A stretch of 64,000 nucleotides of DNA from a candidate division FCPU426 bacterium (GTDB lineage Bacteria > Oederibacteriota > Muellerivitia > Muellerivitales > Muellerivitaceae): assembly GCA_030041545.1 (NCBI GenBank), contig JASHNQ010000005.1:1-64000 (forward strand). Reading direction: 5' to 3'. Below the pieces are notes generated by a model. That model worked only from the letters and a program-made list of their open reading frames with translations, was not told the DNA's origin and searched no databases. Positions 44,566 to 53,785 of this stretch are shown here, piece after piece; positions within the stretch are counted from its first letter, which is position 1; every line of letters starts with the position of its first letter. The translations under genes and the position numbers were made by a program.

Positions 44566-44757
44566 CCGCGAGGCCCTTCGGGAGCCCCAGGGTTAACGCG
44601 AAGGCGGCGAAAAATTCTTTTCACTTCGAACGGCCAAACCCATCCTGCTTTTTGGTCTTTTATCACTTTCTTATGGTAATATCTTTTCGCTTTTACGCGG
44701 TCATTCCTTCGCGGTCTTCGCGTTAACCCTGGGGCTCCCGAAGGGCTTCGCGGTTAA
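44566..44757. repeat. Long inverted repeat CGCGAGGCCCTTCGGGAGCC
   Basis: ACCGCGAGGCCCTTCGGGAGC followed by CCCAGGGTTAACGCGAAG at the left pairs with CTTCGCGTTAACCCTGGGGC and CTCCCGAAGGGCTTCGCGGT at the right, over about 190 bases. It fills the gap between the FAD oxidoreductase gene and the GT2 gene. No gene is seen inside. Confidence 0.75.
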
Positions 44758-44778
44758 ATAAGTTTTGAGGAGATTAAC

Positions 44779-45486
44779 GTGCCGAAGGTTTCATCCCTTT
44801 CCGTCTTTTTCCCCTGCTACAACGAGGAAGCCAACGTCGAAAACATGGTGCGCAAGGCCCAGGGCATCCTTCCCGAGGTGGCCCTGCAATATGAAATCAT
44901 TCCGGTCAACGACGGCAGCAAGGACAAGACGGGGGAAATCATCAACCGCCTGGTCCAGGAGGACCCACATGTCCATCCCGTCCACCACGAAAAAAACAAG
45001 GGTTACGGGGGCGCGGTGGTTTCCGGCTACAACGCCGCCAAGTATGATTACGTCTTCTTCACGGACGGCGACCTTCAATTTGATTTAAGGGAAATCACGC
45101 TGCTGATCGAGAAGCTGGATGAGGGGGATCTGATCCTGGGTTACCGCAAGAACCGCCGGGACCCCTGGCACCGGAAGCTGAACGCTTTCATGTGGGGTTC
45201 CCTGGTGAAGTTCCTATTCGGTTTCCAGGTCCGCGACGTGGACTGCGCCTTCAAATTGATCAAGCGGAGGGTCATCGACAAGGTTCAACTGAGCGCGGGC
45301 GGGGCCATGGTTTCCACGGAACTCTTGGCCCGGGCCAACAAGGCGGGTTTTAGGTTCGTGGAAGTGGGGGTGACCCACTACCCCCGCGTGGCGGGCTCCC
45401 AGACCGGCGCGAACCTGAAGGTGATCCTTCGCGCCTTCAGTGAGCTCTTCAAGCTCTACGGCAAAATCAAGAACCAACCGAAATAA
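44779..45486 (+). CDS. Glycosyltransferase family 2 (dolichyl-phosphate mannose synthase-like)
   Basis: The 235-residue protein has LSVFFPCYNEEANVENMVRK, IIPVNDGSKDKTGEI, NKGYGGAVVSGYNAA and DYVFFTDGDLQFDLREI with the DxD motif. This is the DPM1-like class that loads a sugar onto a polyprenyl phosphate. The start is GTG at 44779, with GAGGAG upstream. It completes a plausible lipid-linked sugar cluster with the two preceding genes. Confidence 0.88.
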   Translation: MPKVSSLSVFFPCYNEEANVENMVRKAQGILPEVALQYEIIPVNDGSKDKTGEIINRLVQEDPHVHPVHHEKNKGYGGAVVSGYNAAKYDYVFFTDGDLQFDLREITLLIEKLDEGDLILGYRKNRRDPWHRKLNAFMWGSLVKFLFGFQVRDVDCAFKLIKRRVIDKVQLSAGGAMVSTELLARANKAGFRFVEVGVTHYPRVAGSQTGANLKVILRAFSELFKLYGKIKNQPK

Positions 45487-45524
45487 ACGTCAGCCCACAG
45501 CTGACAGTCCACAGTTCACGGCTA

Positions 45525-45680
45525 AGAGACTCTAACAAAACCCTGTTTTTAAGGAATATCTCCCTCTCCCTTGAGGGGAGAGGGATGGGGTGAGGGTGGC
45601 AACTGCAGGGTTTTCCACACCCCTCACCCTACCCTCTCCCGCAAGGGGCGAGGGTCTGCGGCGGTTTTGTTAGAGTCTCT
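45525..45680. mobile_element. MITE-like element, 156 bp, AGAGACTC ends
   Basis: Perfect ends AGAGACTCTAACAAAACC (and complement), inward-facing arm pair, centre GGCAACTGCAGGGTTTTCC. The sequence is identical over all 156 bases to the element at 56226. No clear target duplication. Between convergent genes. Confidence 0.8.
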
Positions 45681-45745
45681 AAGTCTCAAATCGCACCTTC
45701 ACCGTCTTCCCTGTCGACCGTGAGCTGCCGGATGTGAGCTGCCTT

Positions 45746-46690
45746 TTAGCTTTGGGCGGTAAGCGCGGTGATGTGGGTTTTGGCGCTTTGGATCAATTCA
45801 GGATCCTTCGAATACTGAAGCACTTTTTGCATGGCATCGACAGCTTCTGGTTTTTTCCCAAGTTCCTCATAAGTAACCGCCAAATTGTAATAAATTTGCG
45901 GGTCGCCGGAACGCAAAGTCGCGGCTTTCAGTAGGGGCGGCAGGGCGTCGTCGGCCTGCCCTTCTTCCAAATAGGTGCTTCCCAGGTAAAATTCATAGTC
46001 GGCGTTATGGTCATTGAGGGATACGGCTTTCTGGAAAAGTGGAAGGGCATCGTCATAATTTCCCGCCTGGAAGTACATCACACCCAGGTTGTTGGTGGCG
46101 TCCGCGTGGTTGGGGTCGAACCGCAAGGCCATTTCATACATCCGCACGGCCGCGTCGTTCATTTCGAACCGCGCGTAAAGGTATCCCAGGCCGAAATAAG
46201 CCTTGGCGAAGGTCGGGTCGATCATCAGGGCTTGTTTCAGGTAATTGAAGGATTCGTGGTAATGCTGGTGGTCGTACTGGATCTTCCCCTTTTCATAAAA
46301 GGACTCGGGATCCCCATACTCCACCGCGGGTTTCTCGCCGATCGGTACCGGGGCCGCTGGGGGACGGACGGCATGGTGGACGTGATGCGGAACCCTGGCC
46401 AAAATGGGTTCCTTGACGATATTGGCTTTCGCGGTCTCGCTCCACCTCCCCGTCCAATGGGTAGCTTCCATCCAAAAGCCGAAAACGATCAACAAAAGGA
46501 TCAGCAGCACCCAAAGGACATCCACCACGTCCCGGGCTGCGTCCTTGGCCCCGAATTTCCGGGCGTCTTCGGCGGCGGCCTTGGCCTTGGCCGGGCCGGC
46601 CGCGGCGGCTTTGGGAAGCTCGGTGCCGCATTTGACGCAAATTTTAGTGCCGTCGGGATTTTCCGCGTGGCAAGCCGGGCAAACGATCAT
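45746..46690 (-). CDS. Membrane-anchored TPR protein with N-terminal zinc ribbon
   Basis: The 314-residue protein begins with a zinc ribbon (MIVCPACHAENPDGTKICVKCG), then a low-complexity Ala/Lys linker, one membrane segment (DVLWVLLILLLIVFGFWM) and four or so TPRs (HYHESFNYLKQALMIDPTF, AAVRMYEMALRFDPNHADATNNLGVMY, DALPLFQKAVSLNDHNADYEF). A scaffold role is inferred. No catalytic domain is seen. Confidence 0.85.
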   Translation of the reverse strand: MIVCPACHAENPDGTKICVKCGTELPKAAAAGPAKAKAAAEDARKFGAKDAARDVVDVLWVLLILLLIVFGFWMEATHWTGRWSETAKANIVKEPILARVPHHVHHAVRPPAAPVPIGEKPAVEYGDPESFYEKGKIQYDHQHYHESFNYLKQALMIDPTFAKAYFGLGYLYARFEMNDAAVRMYEMALRFDPNHADATNNLGVMYFQAGNYDDALPLFQKAVSLNDHNADYEFYLGSTYLEEGQADDALPPLLKAATLRSGDPQIYYNLAVTYEELGKKPEAVDAMQKVLQYSKDPELIQSAKTHITALTAQS

Positions 46691-46808
46691 TGAAACTCCT
46701 CAACCGTTTTGAGTTCTAAAGTTGTTGTTATTTCGGATCCGTAAACGAATCAAAATTTTAAATTAGGGCGGTGTTAATTTAACCCGCTGCGGCGAAACCT
46801 GTCAACGT

Positions 46809-48017
46809 TCAATTAGGGGGGAATTCGCCGCCGCCGTCCAAACCTTCGGCCGACGCCTTCATTCTTTGGGCCAATCTCTCCATTTGCCCCAAACCGTCCT
46901 CCACAACCTCAAACTTGGCCTTCACGTGGTCCCCGGCCACGTAGATCTTGTTGATCAATTGCAGCAGCAGTTCGTTGTCGTTGCGCTGGTCGTCCAAAGC
47001 CTGGGAAATCTCGCCCAAAAGGCCGCCCGCCTTGCGCACGGACTTGACGATGTTCATGAAAACGTCGCCCGCGTTATAAACCACGTTGACGTTCTCCTCG
47101 ATTTTTCCGGTGGTGCTGATCAGCGAAATGGCGCTGGCCGTCTTGGCCCGGATGTCGTCCACCAGGTGTTTGACGTCCGCGGAGGCCTTGGCCGAGGCTT
47201 CCGCCAGGGTCTTGATCTCGCTGGCCACCACCGCGAAGCCCTGTCCATGCTCCCCGGCGCGGGCCGCCTCAATGCCGGCGTTCAAGGCCAGGAGGTTCGT
47301 CTTGCGGGCGATGGAAGTGATGGAGGCGAGGAACTCGCCGATCTGGTCGGAAGCCAGGTTGAGCTGCTGGATGACCTCGGCCGAGGAACCGATGGTGGCC
47401 TTGATCTCGGTCATGGCCTTGATTTCCTTGCCGACCGACTTGATCCCGTCGGTGGCGGAACGGGCGGCCGCGTCCGTGTCGAGGGCCACCTTCTTGCTGT
47501 CGTTGACGATGAGTTCGTTCAATTGAAGCAGCGACTTGTTGATGCGGCCGGCCTTCTCGATGGTCGAGGACCATTCCCGCAGGGTGTCCCGGAAGATCCG
47601 GAAAGCCTGGGCGATCTTTTCCTGTTCCTGGGCAAACTCCTTCAGGTCCGCGGCCATGTCCCGCCCCAGCCGTTCCACGGGGCGGGGGGCGTCGGGGGGC
47701 GGGGCATCGGGGGTGGCGGGCCTTTCCAGGCAGGCCCTTAAGGCGGACCCGATGGGATCCTCCTCTTTTTCCGCCCGGACCAGGGACTCCTTCAAGGGCT
47801 CGGGGGTGCCGGGGGATTCGGCCAGCTCCCTCACGCTCCGGATTTGCCGGTTCCGCCACTGCCGCCACAAGGCCGCGGCCGCGGCCCAGGCCGCCAAGGT
47901 TCCCAGGAAGACACCCCAAGGTTGGTTTAAAAACCTCAGCGCCCACCCGAGGAACGCGCCGGCGGCCAACACGAGGGGCCAGCGGGGTGGAAAAAGGTCC
48001 CGGGGGGAGACATTCAT
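46809..48017 (-). CDS. Methyl-accepting chemotaxis protein
   Basis: The 402-residue protein has two closely spaced N-terminal membrane helices ([34 protein letters not shown]) and no sizeable external domain, so it likely senses internal or membrane signals. The signalling tip reads [20 protein letters not shown] then [16 protein letters not shown], the conserved hairpin. A PilZ gene lies 7 bases upstream in the same direction, suggesting a motility-linked pair. Confidence 0.92.
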   Translation of the reverse strand: MNVSPRDLFPPRWPLVLAAGAFLGWALRFLNQPWGVFLGTLAAWAAAAALWRQWRNRQIRSVRELAESPGTPEPLKESLVRAEKEEDPIGSALRACLERPATPDAPPPDAPRPVERLGRDMAADLKEFAQEQEKIAQAFRIFRDTLREWSSTIEKAGRINKSLLQLNELIVNDSKKVALDTDAAARSATDGIKSVGKEIKAMTEIKATIGSSAEVIQQLNLASDQIGEFLASITSIARKTNLLALNAGIEAARAGEHGQGFAVVASEIKTLAEASAKASADVKHLVDDIRAKTASAISLISTTGKIEENVNVVYNAGDVFMNIVKSVRKAGGLLGEISQALDDQRNDNELLLQLINKIYVAGDHVKAKFEVVEDGLGQMERLAQRMKASAEGLDGGGEFPPN

Positions 48018-48024
48018 GGGCGGA

Positions 48025-48396
48025 TTATCGGCCGTTGGACAGGTGGGCCAAGTAGTTTTTCAGGGACTCCACGTCGTCTTCCTTCATCGCTAAAAAATGG
48101 AGGCCGCCTCCCGTTTCATTGGACCAGACCACCTCGGCGAAAGCGGAAATAAGGGAGGATTTTTCGGGGATGGATATATCCAGGCGCAAAATGCTCCCGA
48201 TATTGAGGACCTGCTCGGCGACGATGTAAAGGCCTCCCAGGCTCACGTCCAGGGTGCGGGTGGTTTGTTCCCTCTTTTTGCGCTCAAAAACCGTTTCAAG
48301 TTCTTTTTGATCCTCGATGACGCGGTACTTGACGGGGATCTTGACCGAAATGCGGGGATGGATCCTTTTTTCAACGAACATATTGGCTTCAGGCAT
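48025..48396 (-). CDS. PilZ-domain protein
   Basis: The 123-residue protein has [18 protein letters not shown] (the RxxxR-type start) and [15 protein letters not shown] (the D/NxSxxG motif), the two c-di-GMP-binding signatures. It is a probable c-di-GMP receptor that acts with the downstream MCP or with motility machinery. EAL proteins at the other end of the window could control the same messenger. Confidence 0.92.
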   Translation of the reverse strand: MPEANMFVEKRIHPRISVKIPVKYRVIEDQKELETVFERKKREQTTRTLDVSLGGLYIVAEQVLNIGSILRLDISIPEKSSLISAFAEVVWSNETGGGLHFLAMKEDDVESLKNYLAHLSNGR

Positions 48397-48412
48397 GACG
48401 GCTCCTTGGCGT

Positions 48413-49405
48413 CTAAATCGGTCTAAATATCATCGCTATCGAAAAAAGCCATCCAGAATCCGGGCGGTAGATCGGTATCCCAAACTCAAAGGGAAAGTAA
48501 GAAACTGAGATGTCAGCTGAAAAGTCTTTATCCACCCTCACAACGCCCCCGGCCTTGGAAAAAAAAAGCGTGTCGGTAGTTTGCGTTGTCTGGCCCAGGT
48601 AGTTAGGCTCGTTCAAACCGTAACTCAAAGGCTGATGGTTGAACTCCATCAAACCGCTCCATCGCATGCTCAAATCATAATAAAGGCTGACAAACCGCTG
48701 GGCCACGTGATGGATCAGGTATTCGACCCGCGCCTCGGCCAGGACATTATCCGGCCATTGAAAGGTTCCCGCCCCCAAAATGCTGGTGGCGCTCAATTCG
48801 ATCGGCTGGGTATGTTGATAGTGTATACTTTGAAAAAAGGAAAATCCACCCACTTGTTGGGCCAGCGCCACGCCGATGGCTTCCTCCGGCGCGCCCTTCC
48901 CGGTGGAAAGGATGGGATAAGACAGGGTGAAAGGGTTGGTGCCCGTGGCGAAACGGTACCACCCGTCCACGCCCAGGAAATTCCCCTTCTGCCGGTTGCC
49001 CGCCAGTAAATAAGTACCCCCCACCTCCAAGTCCCCCATATCCGCCACATTGTGGGTGTTGCCTCCGGGGTCCACCAGGGCGTTGGCCTCGAACGGTAAA
49101 GTCACCCTCCACTGCAGCTGGTCCGTGGCCCAACCTTTGGCCTGGACCCCGTATTCGATGCTGCGGACGTTGTAAACGGTGGGGTTGGGTAGGCCAGAAA
49201 GCTGCTGGACTCCATTGAAGAAAAAATCCGGCAGCCCCGAGTTCACCAAATAAAAACTGGGCTTCTCCTCCCGGAAAAAGCTGATGGAAAAAGGGTCGCG
49301 TGAAAAATCAAAGATAGGGTAAGGGTCCAATTCCAAAGCGGTGCCGTAGGAAGGTCCGAGAAAGAGGAGGCAAAGGAATAAAGGAAGGATGGAATCTTTT
49401 TTCAT
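48413..49405 (-). CDS. Exported protein, outer-membrane beta-barrel-like (possibly DUF3187)
   Basis: The 330-residue protein has a signal peptide (LPLFLCLLFLGPSYGTALE) and a body of alternating, aromatic-rich strands (WRVTLPFEANALVDPGG, FLGVDGWYRFATGTN, LFSIAMIFRPI, ending in Ile) as in outer-membrane barrels. The pattern resembles DUF3187 but I am not certain. It precedes the PilZ gene by 16 bases. Confidence 0.65.
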   Translation of the reverse strand: MKKDSILPLFLCLLFLGPSYGTALELDPYPIFDFSRDPFSISFFREEKPSFYLVNSGLPDFFFNGVQQLSGLPNPTVYNVRSIEYGVQAKGWATDQLQWRVTLPFEANALVDPGGNTHNVADMGDLEVGGTYLLAGNRQKGNFLGVDGWYRFATGTNPFTLSYPILSTGKGAPEEAIGVALAQQVGGFSFFQSIHYQHTQPIELSATSILGAGTFQWPDNVLAEARVEYLIHHVAQRFVSLYYDLSMRWSGLMEFNHQPLSYGLNEPNYLGQTTQTTDTLFFSKAGGVVRVDKDFSADISVSYFPFEFGIPIYRPDSGWLFSIAMIFRPI

Positions 49406-49411
49406 GGAGCC

Positions 49412-49620
49412 CCACAGGCAGAGCCCGTGGCACCTTTATGGCCCGCCTACGCCAAGGCTTCGGCGGGCATCCTTTCACAACTTGGCGGAATCCGCCGTAG
49501 CGATTCGACTGAGCTCGTCGAAGTCCTTCCCGCTTTCCCCACGGGCCATACCCAAAGAACCAAGGCGAAGGCGGATGGCTGGGCTGGCCCCAAACCCATC
49601 ATCCTAGAGGTCGTTTCAAA
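49412..49620. repeat. Gap with GCCTACGCCAAGGCTTCGGCGGGC hairpins
   Basis: About 210 bases with no gene. GCCCGCCTACGCC-AAGGCTT-CGGCGGGC and GATTCGACTGAGCTCGTCGAAG are hairpin-forming dispersed repeat pieces; similar words appear near 53.4 and 58.5 kb. A longer CCGTGGCACCTTTATGGCCC pairs weakly with GGGCCATACCC. Confidence 0.45.
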
Positions 49621-49631
49621 ATCCAACCTCG

Positions 49632-50237
49632 TTAAAAGGCGTAGGCCAGGCTGGCGTTGGGCCGGGGCTCGATCCCGAAGTTGAGGGTTAAGTAGTTCTT
49701 TTGGTTGTACTTGGCCGCCGCATCCGAGGAATCCTGGATTCCAAAACCGTAAACCGCCAGGGTGGCTAACCCGAAGAGGTTGCCCGCGGTCTCGTTTTTC
49801 GCCCGGACGGCTACGTTTTGGTTGTCCGTTTCGCTTGAAGGGATGGTTCCGCTGACATCGGGAACCAGTTGAAGGTTGTCGATAGTCTGCCAAAGGCAGA
49901 TGCCGAAAAGGGCCGCTAAAACCACGCCTTTGGCCGGATCCCCCGCGTAGACCTCCCCCGACCCCGGCACAACGACGGAAAAAAGGGCCGCCGCCGTTGG
50001 GTCCACGGATTTCAAACCGGGCCGGGGGGTGGGAGTGGCCGTGGGAACCTGGACGGCGGGGGCTACCACCGGCGTGGGGGTGGCCGTTTCAAAGCCTTCA
50101 GGCTCCATTTGTTGGAGATCAATGGTCGGAATGGGGGTGGGGGTGGCGTTGGGCACGTTCCAAAAAGTAGGCGCGGCCTGGAGAAGGCAGGGCAAAACCC
50201 ATACCGCCGCGAACAGGGCCTTGAATTTCATAGGCAT
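49632..50237 (-). CDS. Exported/membrane protein of unknown function (DUF5683-like)
   Basis: About 201 residues from the ATG at 50237. A signal peptide (FALFAA-like start with VWVLPCLLQAAPTF) is followed by a Pro/Thr-rich linker (TPTPVVAPAVQVPTATPTPRPG) and a hydrophobic part (ALFSVVVPGSGEVYAGDPAKGVVLAALFG). The pattern LFSxxxPGxGxxYxG is common in DUF5683-type membrane proteins. Function unknown. Confidence 0.68.
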   Translation of the reverse strand: MPMKFKALFAAVWVLPCLLQAAPTFWNVPNATPTPIPTIDLQQMEPEGFETATPTPVVAPAVQVPTATPTPRPGLKSVDPTAAALFSVVVPGSGEVYAGDPAKGVVLAALFGICLWQTIDNLQLVPDVSGTIPSSETDNQNVAVRAKNETAGNLFGLATLAVYGFGIQDSSDAAAKYNQKNYLTLNFGIEPRPNASLAYAF

Positions 50238-50277
50238 TAAGGTATCCCGAGGCTTCAGGCCTGTCAAGGAAACACCT

Positions 50278-50374
50278 GAAGGCAGGTTCTAGGCGTTAGT
50301 ACAAGGTTCTAGCAAGGCCCTCAAGAGTTTTATGACCAACCTAGCACCCAGAACCTAGCGCCTAGTGCCTGCCC
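50278..50374. repeat. Gap repeat with GGTTCTAGGCG/CGCCTAG words
   Basis: AGGCAGGTTCTAGGCGTTAG pairs with AACCTAGCGCCTAGTGCC; same word family as the gap at 5342-5428. It follows the serA stop. Confidence 0.55.
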
Positions 50375-51958
50375 TTAGAACCTGACAAACCTCAAATCCT
50401 GGATGTGGGGGATTTCCCGAAGTTCGGCCATAACCTTGTCCGGCACCTCGTTGTCCACGTTGACCATGGCGATGGCGGTTCCCCCCACGGCCTGCCGCCC
50501 CACGTAAAGCCCCGCGATGTTCACGTTGTTGCTTCCCAAGATGGTCCCCAACCGGCCCACGATGCCGGGCCGGTCGTGGTGGGCCATCCAAATCATGTTG
50601 CCCTCGGGCGTGAAATCGGTGGTGTTGCCGTCCAGGTTGACGATCCGGAATTCCTTTTTGCCGAACACCGTGCCCGAAATGGAATGGGTGGCCTTTTCGT
50701 TGGTGACGGTGACCGTGATGAGCGAGGAATAATCCTGGACCGCGTTGTGGACGGTCTCGGAAATCTCGTAACCTCGCTCCTTGGCGATGAAAAGGGCGTT
50801 CACGTAATTGACCGCCTCGCTCATCCCCTTTTGGAGGATTCCCTTGACCAGGCTCAAGGTCAGGGGTTTGGGGTCGAAGCGGGCCACTTCCCCGTTGTAT
50901 TCCACATGGATTTTCTTGATATAGGACTCGGCCAGTTGGGCGTGGAAGGAACCGATTTTTTCCACCAGGGTCAGGTAGGGTTTCAACTCCTCCAAAATCT
51001 TGGGATCCAGGGATGGCATGTTGACGGCGTTGCGCACCCGCCCGCCCTTCAAGGCCTCCACCATCTGTTCAGCCACCACCACCGCCACATTCACTTGGGC
51101 TTCCTGGGTGGCCGCGCCCAAGTGGGGCACGCAAACCACGTTCTCCAGGGTTAAAAGCAGGCTGTCAAAGGGCGGTTCCTTCTCGAACACGTCCAAGGAC
51201 GCGCCGGCTACCTTTCCGCTTTTCAACGCGTCGTAAAGGGCCGCCTCGTCAATGATTCCGCCACGCGCGCAGTTGACCAGGCGCACGCCGTCCTTCATGG
51301 CCGCGATTTCCTTGGCCCCGATCAAACCTTTGGTCTCCTTGGTCAGGGGCGTGTGCACGGTGATGAAATCCGCCCGGCGGATGATCTCGTCCAAGGTAAC
51401 GATCTCGAACTCATGGCCCTTGGTCTTGGCCGGATCCACGTAGGGGTCATAGGCCAGGATGCGCATGCCCAAGCCGATGGCCTTGCGGGCCACGTTGGTT
51501 CCGATGCGGCCCAACCCGACAACGCCCAACACCTTCTCGTTCAATTCGCAGCCGATGAACTTGCTGCGCTCCCATTTTTTCTCCTTGAGGGACTGCTGCG
51601 CCTGGGGAATCTTGCGGGCCATGGCCATGAGCATGGCGATGGTGTGTTCGGCCGTGGAGATGGTGTTACCATCCGGCGTGTTCATCACGATGATGCCGCG
51701 CTTGGTGGCGGCCTCCAGGTCCACGTTGTCCACGCCCACGCCGGCCCGGCCGATGATCTTCATCTTGGTGGCCGCTTGGATCAAATCCGCCGTGGCGGTG
51801 GTCCCGCTTCGGATGACCCAGGCGTCGTAATCGCCCAATACTTTCTTAAGGTCTTCGGGGCTTTTTCCGATATGTTCGTCGGCTTGGAAGTCCTTTTCTT
51901 TCTTGAAGACTTCCATGCCCTGGTCGGAAAGCTTGTCGGTGATAAGAACCTTGAACAT
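50375..51958 (-). CDS. serA: D-3-phosphoglycerate dehydrogenase
   Basis: SerA oxidises 3-phosphoglycerate in the first step of serine synthesis. The 527-residue long form has the Rossmann motif VLGVVGLGRIGTNVARKA, the catalytic region (RGGIIDEAALYDALKSG, HLGAATQEAQ with the His), an intervening ASB domain, and a C-terminal ACT domain (IWMAHHDRPGIVGRLGTILG), which usually mediates serine control. A class V aminotransferase gene lies upstream on the same strand. Confidence 0.97.
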   Translation of the reverse strand: MFKVLITDKLSDQGMEVFKKEKDFQADEHIGKSPEDLKKVLGDYDAWVIRSGTTATADLIQAATKMKIIGRAGVGVDNVDLEAATKRGIIVMNTPDGNTISTAEHTIAMLMAMARKIPQAQQSLKEKKWERSKFIGCELNEKVLGVVGLGRIGTNVARKAIGLGMRILAYDPYVDPAKTKGHEFEIVTLDEIIRRADFITVHTPLTKETKGLIGAKEIAAMKDGVRLVNCARGGIIDEAALYDALKSGKVAGASLDVFEKEPPFDSLLLTLENVVCVPHLGAATQEAQVNVAVVVAEQMVEALKGGRVRNAVNMPSLDPKILEELKPYLTLVEKIGSFHAQLAESYIKKIHVEYNGEVARFDPKPLTLSLVKGILQKGMSEAVNYVNALFIAKERGYEISETVHNAVQDYSSLITVTVTNEKATHSISGTVFGKKEFRIVNLDGNTTDFTPEGNMIWMAHHDRPGIVGRLGTILGSNNVNIAGLYVGRQAVGGTAIAMVNVDNEVPDKVMAELREIPHIQDLRFVRF

Positions 51959-51985
51959 TTTTTACCCCTGGTAAAAATTTTAAAT

Positions 51986-52150
51986 CGCTGTCATTGCGAG
52001 GAGCGACCCGCGAATAGCGGGAAATTTGCGACGCGGCAACCTCAGTTTTAAAAAGGCGAAGCAGCCGTTTGGGGAAAAGGCTTATTTAGACTGAGGTTGC
52101 TTCGTCATAAACGCCTCACTATTCGTGAGGCATTCCTCGCAATGACAGCG
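51986..52150. repeat. GTCATTGCGAG-type inverted repeat, 165 bp
   Basis: CGCTGTCATTGCGAGGAGCGA at the left pairs with TTCCTCGCAATGACAGCG at the right; the interior has GCAACCTCAG and CTGAGGTTGCTTCGTC. Between serA and the aminotransferase gene. Confidence 0.75.
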
Positions 52151-52166
52151 ATTTTCACGCTGAAAA

Positions 52167-53321
52167 TTATAAATTTTCAGCTAAAAGAACTTCTTCGGAA
52201 GCCTTGACCCCAGCCCCCAGTGGCACCTTATGTCCCACCTTATGCATCACCATTTCCAGGGTGGCAACACCCAGGATGACATCCGATCCATCCACGTAGC
52301 CTAAATGTCCGATGCGGAAGACTTTACCCTTCACTTTTCCCTGCCCTCCCGCGATGCTGATGCCATAGGTATCCCGGAAGGTTTTGTTGATAAGCCCGCT
52401 GTCAATTCCATCCGGAGCTATTACCGAGGTTAGAGCCGCCGAAGGCGCCGTGGGAGCGAACAGCTTCAATCCAAGGGCCGTAACCCCTGCTCTTGTGGCC
52501 TTGGCAAGCCCCGCGTGCCGCTTCCAAACGTTCTCAACGCCCTCTTCCTTTATGATTTCCAGGGCTTTTTTAACCTGGATCACCAGGGAAATAGCCGGCG
52601 TAAAGGGCGTGTCCGGCATCTTTTCCTCGGTCAACTTTTTCAACGCCTTGTCATAGCTGAAGTAATAGCGGGGATTCTTGGCGCTCTTGCTCTTTTCCAC
52701 CGCCGAGGGTTGGGCGCAGACAAAACCCAGGCCCGGCGGGATCATGAAACCCTTTTGGGAACCCGACAAAATCAAATCCACTCCCCAGGCATCGGTTTCG
52801 CAAGGAACAGCCCCCAAGCCCGAGATGGCGTCCACCACGACCAAGGCGCCGGCCTCATGGGCCACCTTGGCCAAGGTTTGAATGTCGTTGACGTTGCCGG
52901 TGGAAGTTTCGTTCAAGGTTGTGAAAACCAGTTTAACTTCAGGGGAAGCCTTCAGTCGTTTGCGGACTTCCTCAGGATCAACGGCCTGGCCCCATTCGCA
53001 CTCGTAAAGATCGGCCTGTACCCCGAAAACCTGGCAAATATCTTTCCAGCGGTTGCCAAAATGGCCGGAAGAAGCCACCAAAACCTTCTCCCCCGGCGAA
53101 GTCAGATTGGCTACAGCCGACTCCATGGCCCCGGTTCCCACCGAGGCAAAGGTCATCACCGGCTGTTTGGTGCGGAAAAGCATCTGCAGCCCCTCATGGG
53201 CGGCCTTGAAAATGGCCTGAAATTGGGGCGTCCGGTGGTGGATGATCGGCATACTAGCCTCGGCCAGCACTTCAGCTGGGATAGGGGTGGGCCCTGGGGC
53301 CATAATGTATTTCTTACGCAT
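52167..53321 (-). CDS. Class V aminotransferase (alanine-glyoxylate/serine-pyruvate type)
   Basis: The 384-residue PLP enzyme starts MRKKYIMAPGPTPIPAEVLAE and has FASVGTGAMESAVANL, VVDAISGLGAVPCETDAWGVD and SGSQKGFMIPPGLGF with the PLP lysine. Such enzymes handle serine, glycine and glyoxylate or phosphohydroxypyruvate-like keto acids. Placement just before serA suggests a role in serine metabolism, alongside the separate serC at 24.3 kb. ATG at 53321 is chosen; an ATG at 53360 adds a non-family extension. Confidence 0.93.
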   Translation of the reverse strand: MRKKYIMAPGPTPIPAEVLAEASMPIIHHRTPQFQAIFKAAHEGLQMLFRTKQPVMTFASVGTGAMESAVANLTSPGEKVLVASSGHFGNRWKDICQVFGVQADLYECEWGQAVDPEEVRKRLKASPEVKLVFTTLNETSTGNVNDIQTLAKVAHEAGALVVVDAISGLGAVPCETDAWGVDLILSGSQKGFMIPPGLGFVCAQPSAVEKSKSAKNPRYYFSYDKALKKLTEEKMPDTPFTPAISLVIQVKKALEIIKEEGVENVWKRHAGLAKATRAGVTALGLKLFAPTAPSAALTSVIAPDGIDSGLINKTFRDTYGISIAGGQGKVKGKVFRIGHLGYVDGSDVILGVATLEMVMHKVGHKVPLGAGVKASEEVLLAENL

Positions 53322-53331
53322 GAAAACCTCG

Positions 53332-53420
53332 TTTTGATGGGTAGCTGGTGGCCCGTCCACCGAAGCCGCCTGTCCTCCGAAGCCTTGGCGAAAGAGGATG
53401 GCGTAGGTGGGAGGGAGGGT
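53332..53420. repeat. Gap repeat with CCGAAGCCTTGGCGAAAG words
   Basis: TAGCTGGTGGCCCGTCCACCG and CCTCCGAAGCCTTGGCGAAAG belong to the same dispersed family as 58483-58672. It overlaps the unlikely upstream extension of the aminotransferase frame. Confidence 0.4.
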
Positions 53421-53462
53421 GATAGGGCACTTTTGCTAGGTTTTGGGCCAAATCTGCCGACA

Positions 53463-53480
53463 TTGTGAAATGTTTCACAA
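53463..53480. promoter_or_regulatory. Rex-like operator TTGTGAAATGTTTCACAA
   Basis: The sequence is TTGTGAA-ATGT-TTCACAA, which matches the consensus TTGTGAAnnnnTTCACAA of the NADH-sensing repressor Rex at every fixed position. A TATAAT lies at 53493-53498 on the plus strand. It sits 142 bases upstream of the aminotransferase start and 305 bases from the hydrolase stop. Which gene it controls is not clear. No rex gene is in the window. Confidence 0.5.
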
Positions 53481-53498
53481 AGTTGAGGTTAGTATAAT

Positions 53499-53785
53499 GA
53501 CTGTGAAGGGAGTGTCAAGGGAGTCGTTGTTCGGTTCCGTTTTCACCTGTGAAGGTGAATTGGAGATAGCAAGCTTGATTAAAAGTTACCAAAGCTTGCG
53601 CTATTATTCGGAAAGACTTTTGTTACACCCTACAATGTAGTGTTCACAAAATATCTTCCGGTTTTCAAAAGGTAAGCTGAAATAATCGGCGCCATCTTCC
53701 TAGGACTTCAAAAATCCGCCTAAGGGCAACCACAAAAATCAAAGGACCCTTTTAAAAAATCCGCCCAAAACTCTACGCAAATCCG
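53499..53785. other. Gap with no clear gene
   Basis: A small frame begins ATGACTGTGAAGGGAGTG at 53497 and would give 47 residues, but it has no ribosome-binding site. There is no hairpin repeat of the families found elsewhere. A leaderless short transcript from the TATAAT at 53493 is possible only as a guess. Confidence 0.3.

Noticed and set aside
53443-53640. A 65-codon plus-strand frame spanning the Rex-like site
   Set aside because: It would be read across the operator and has no Shine-Dalgarno sequence; a 47-codon inner version is only a weak possibility.
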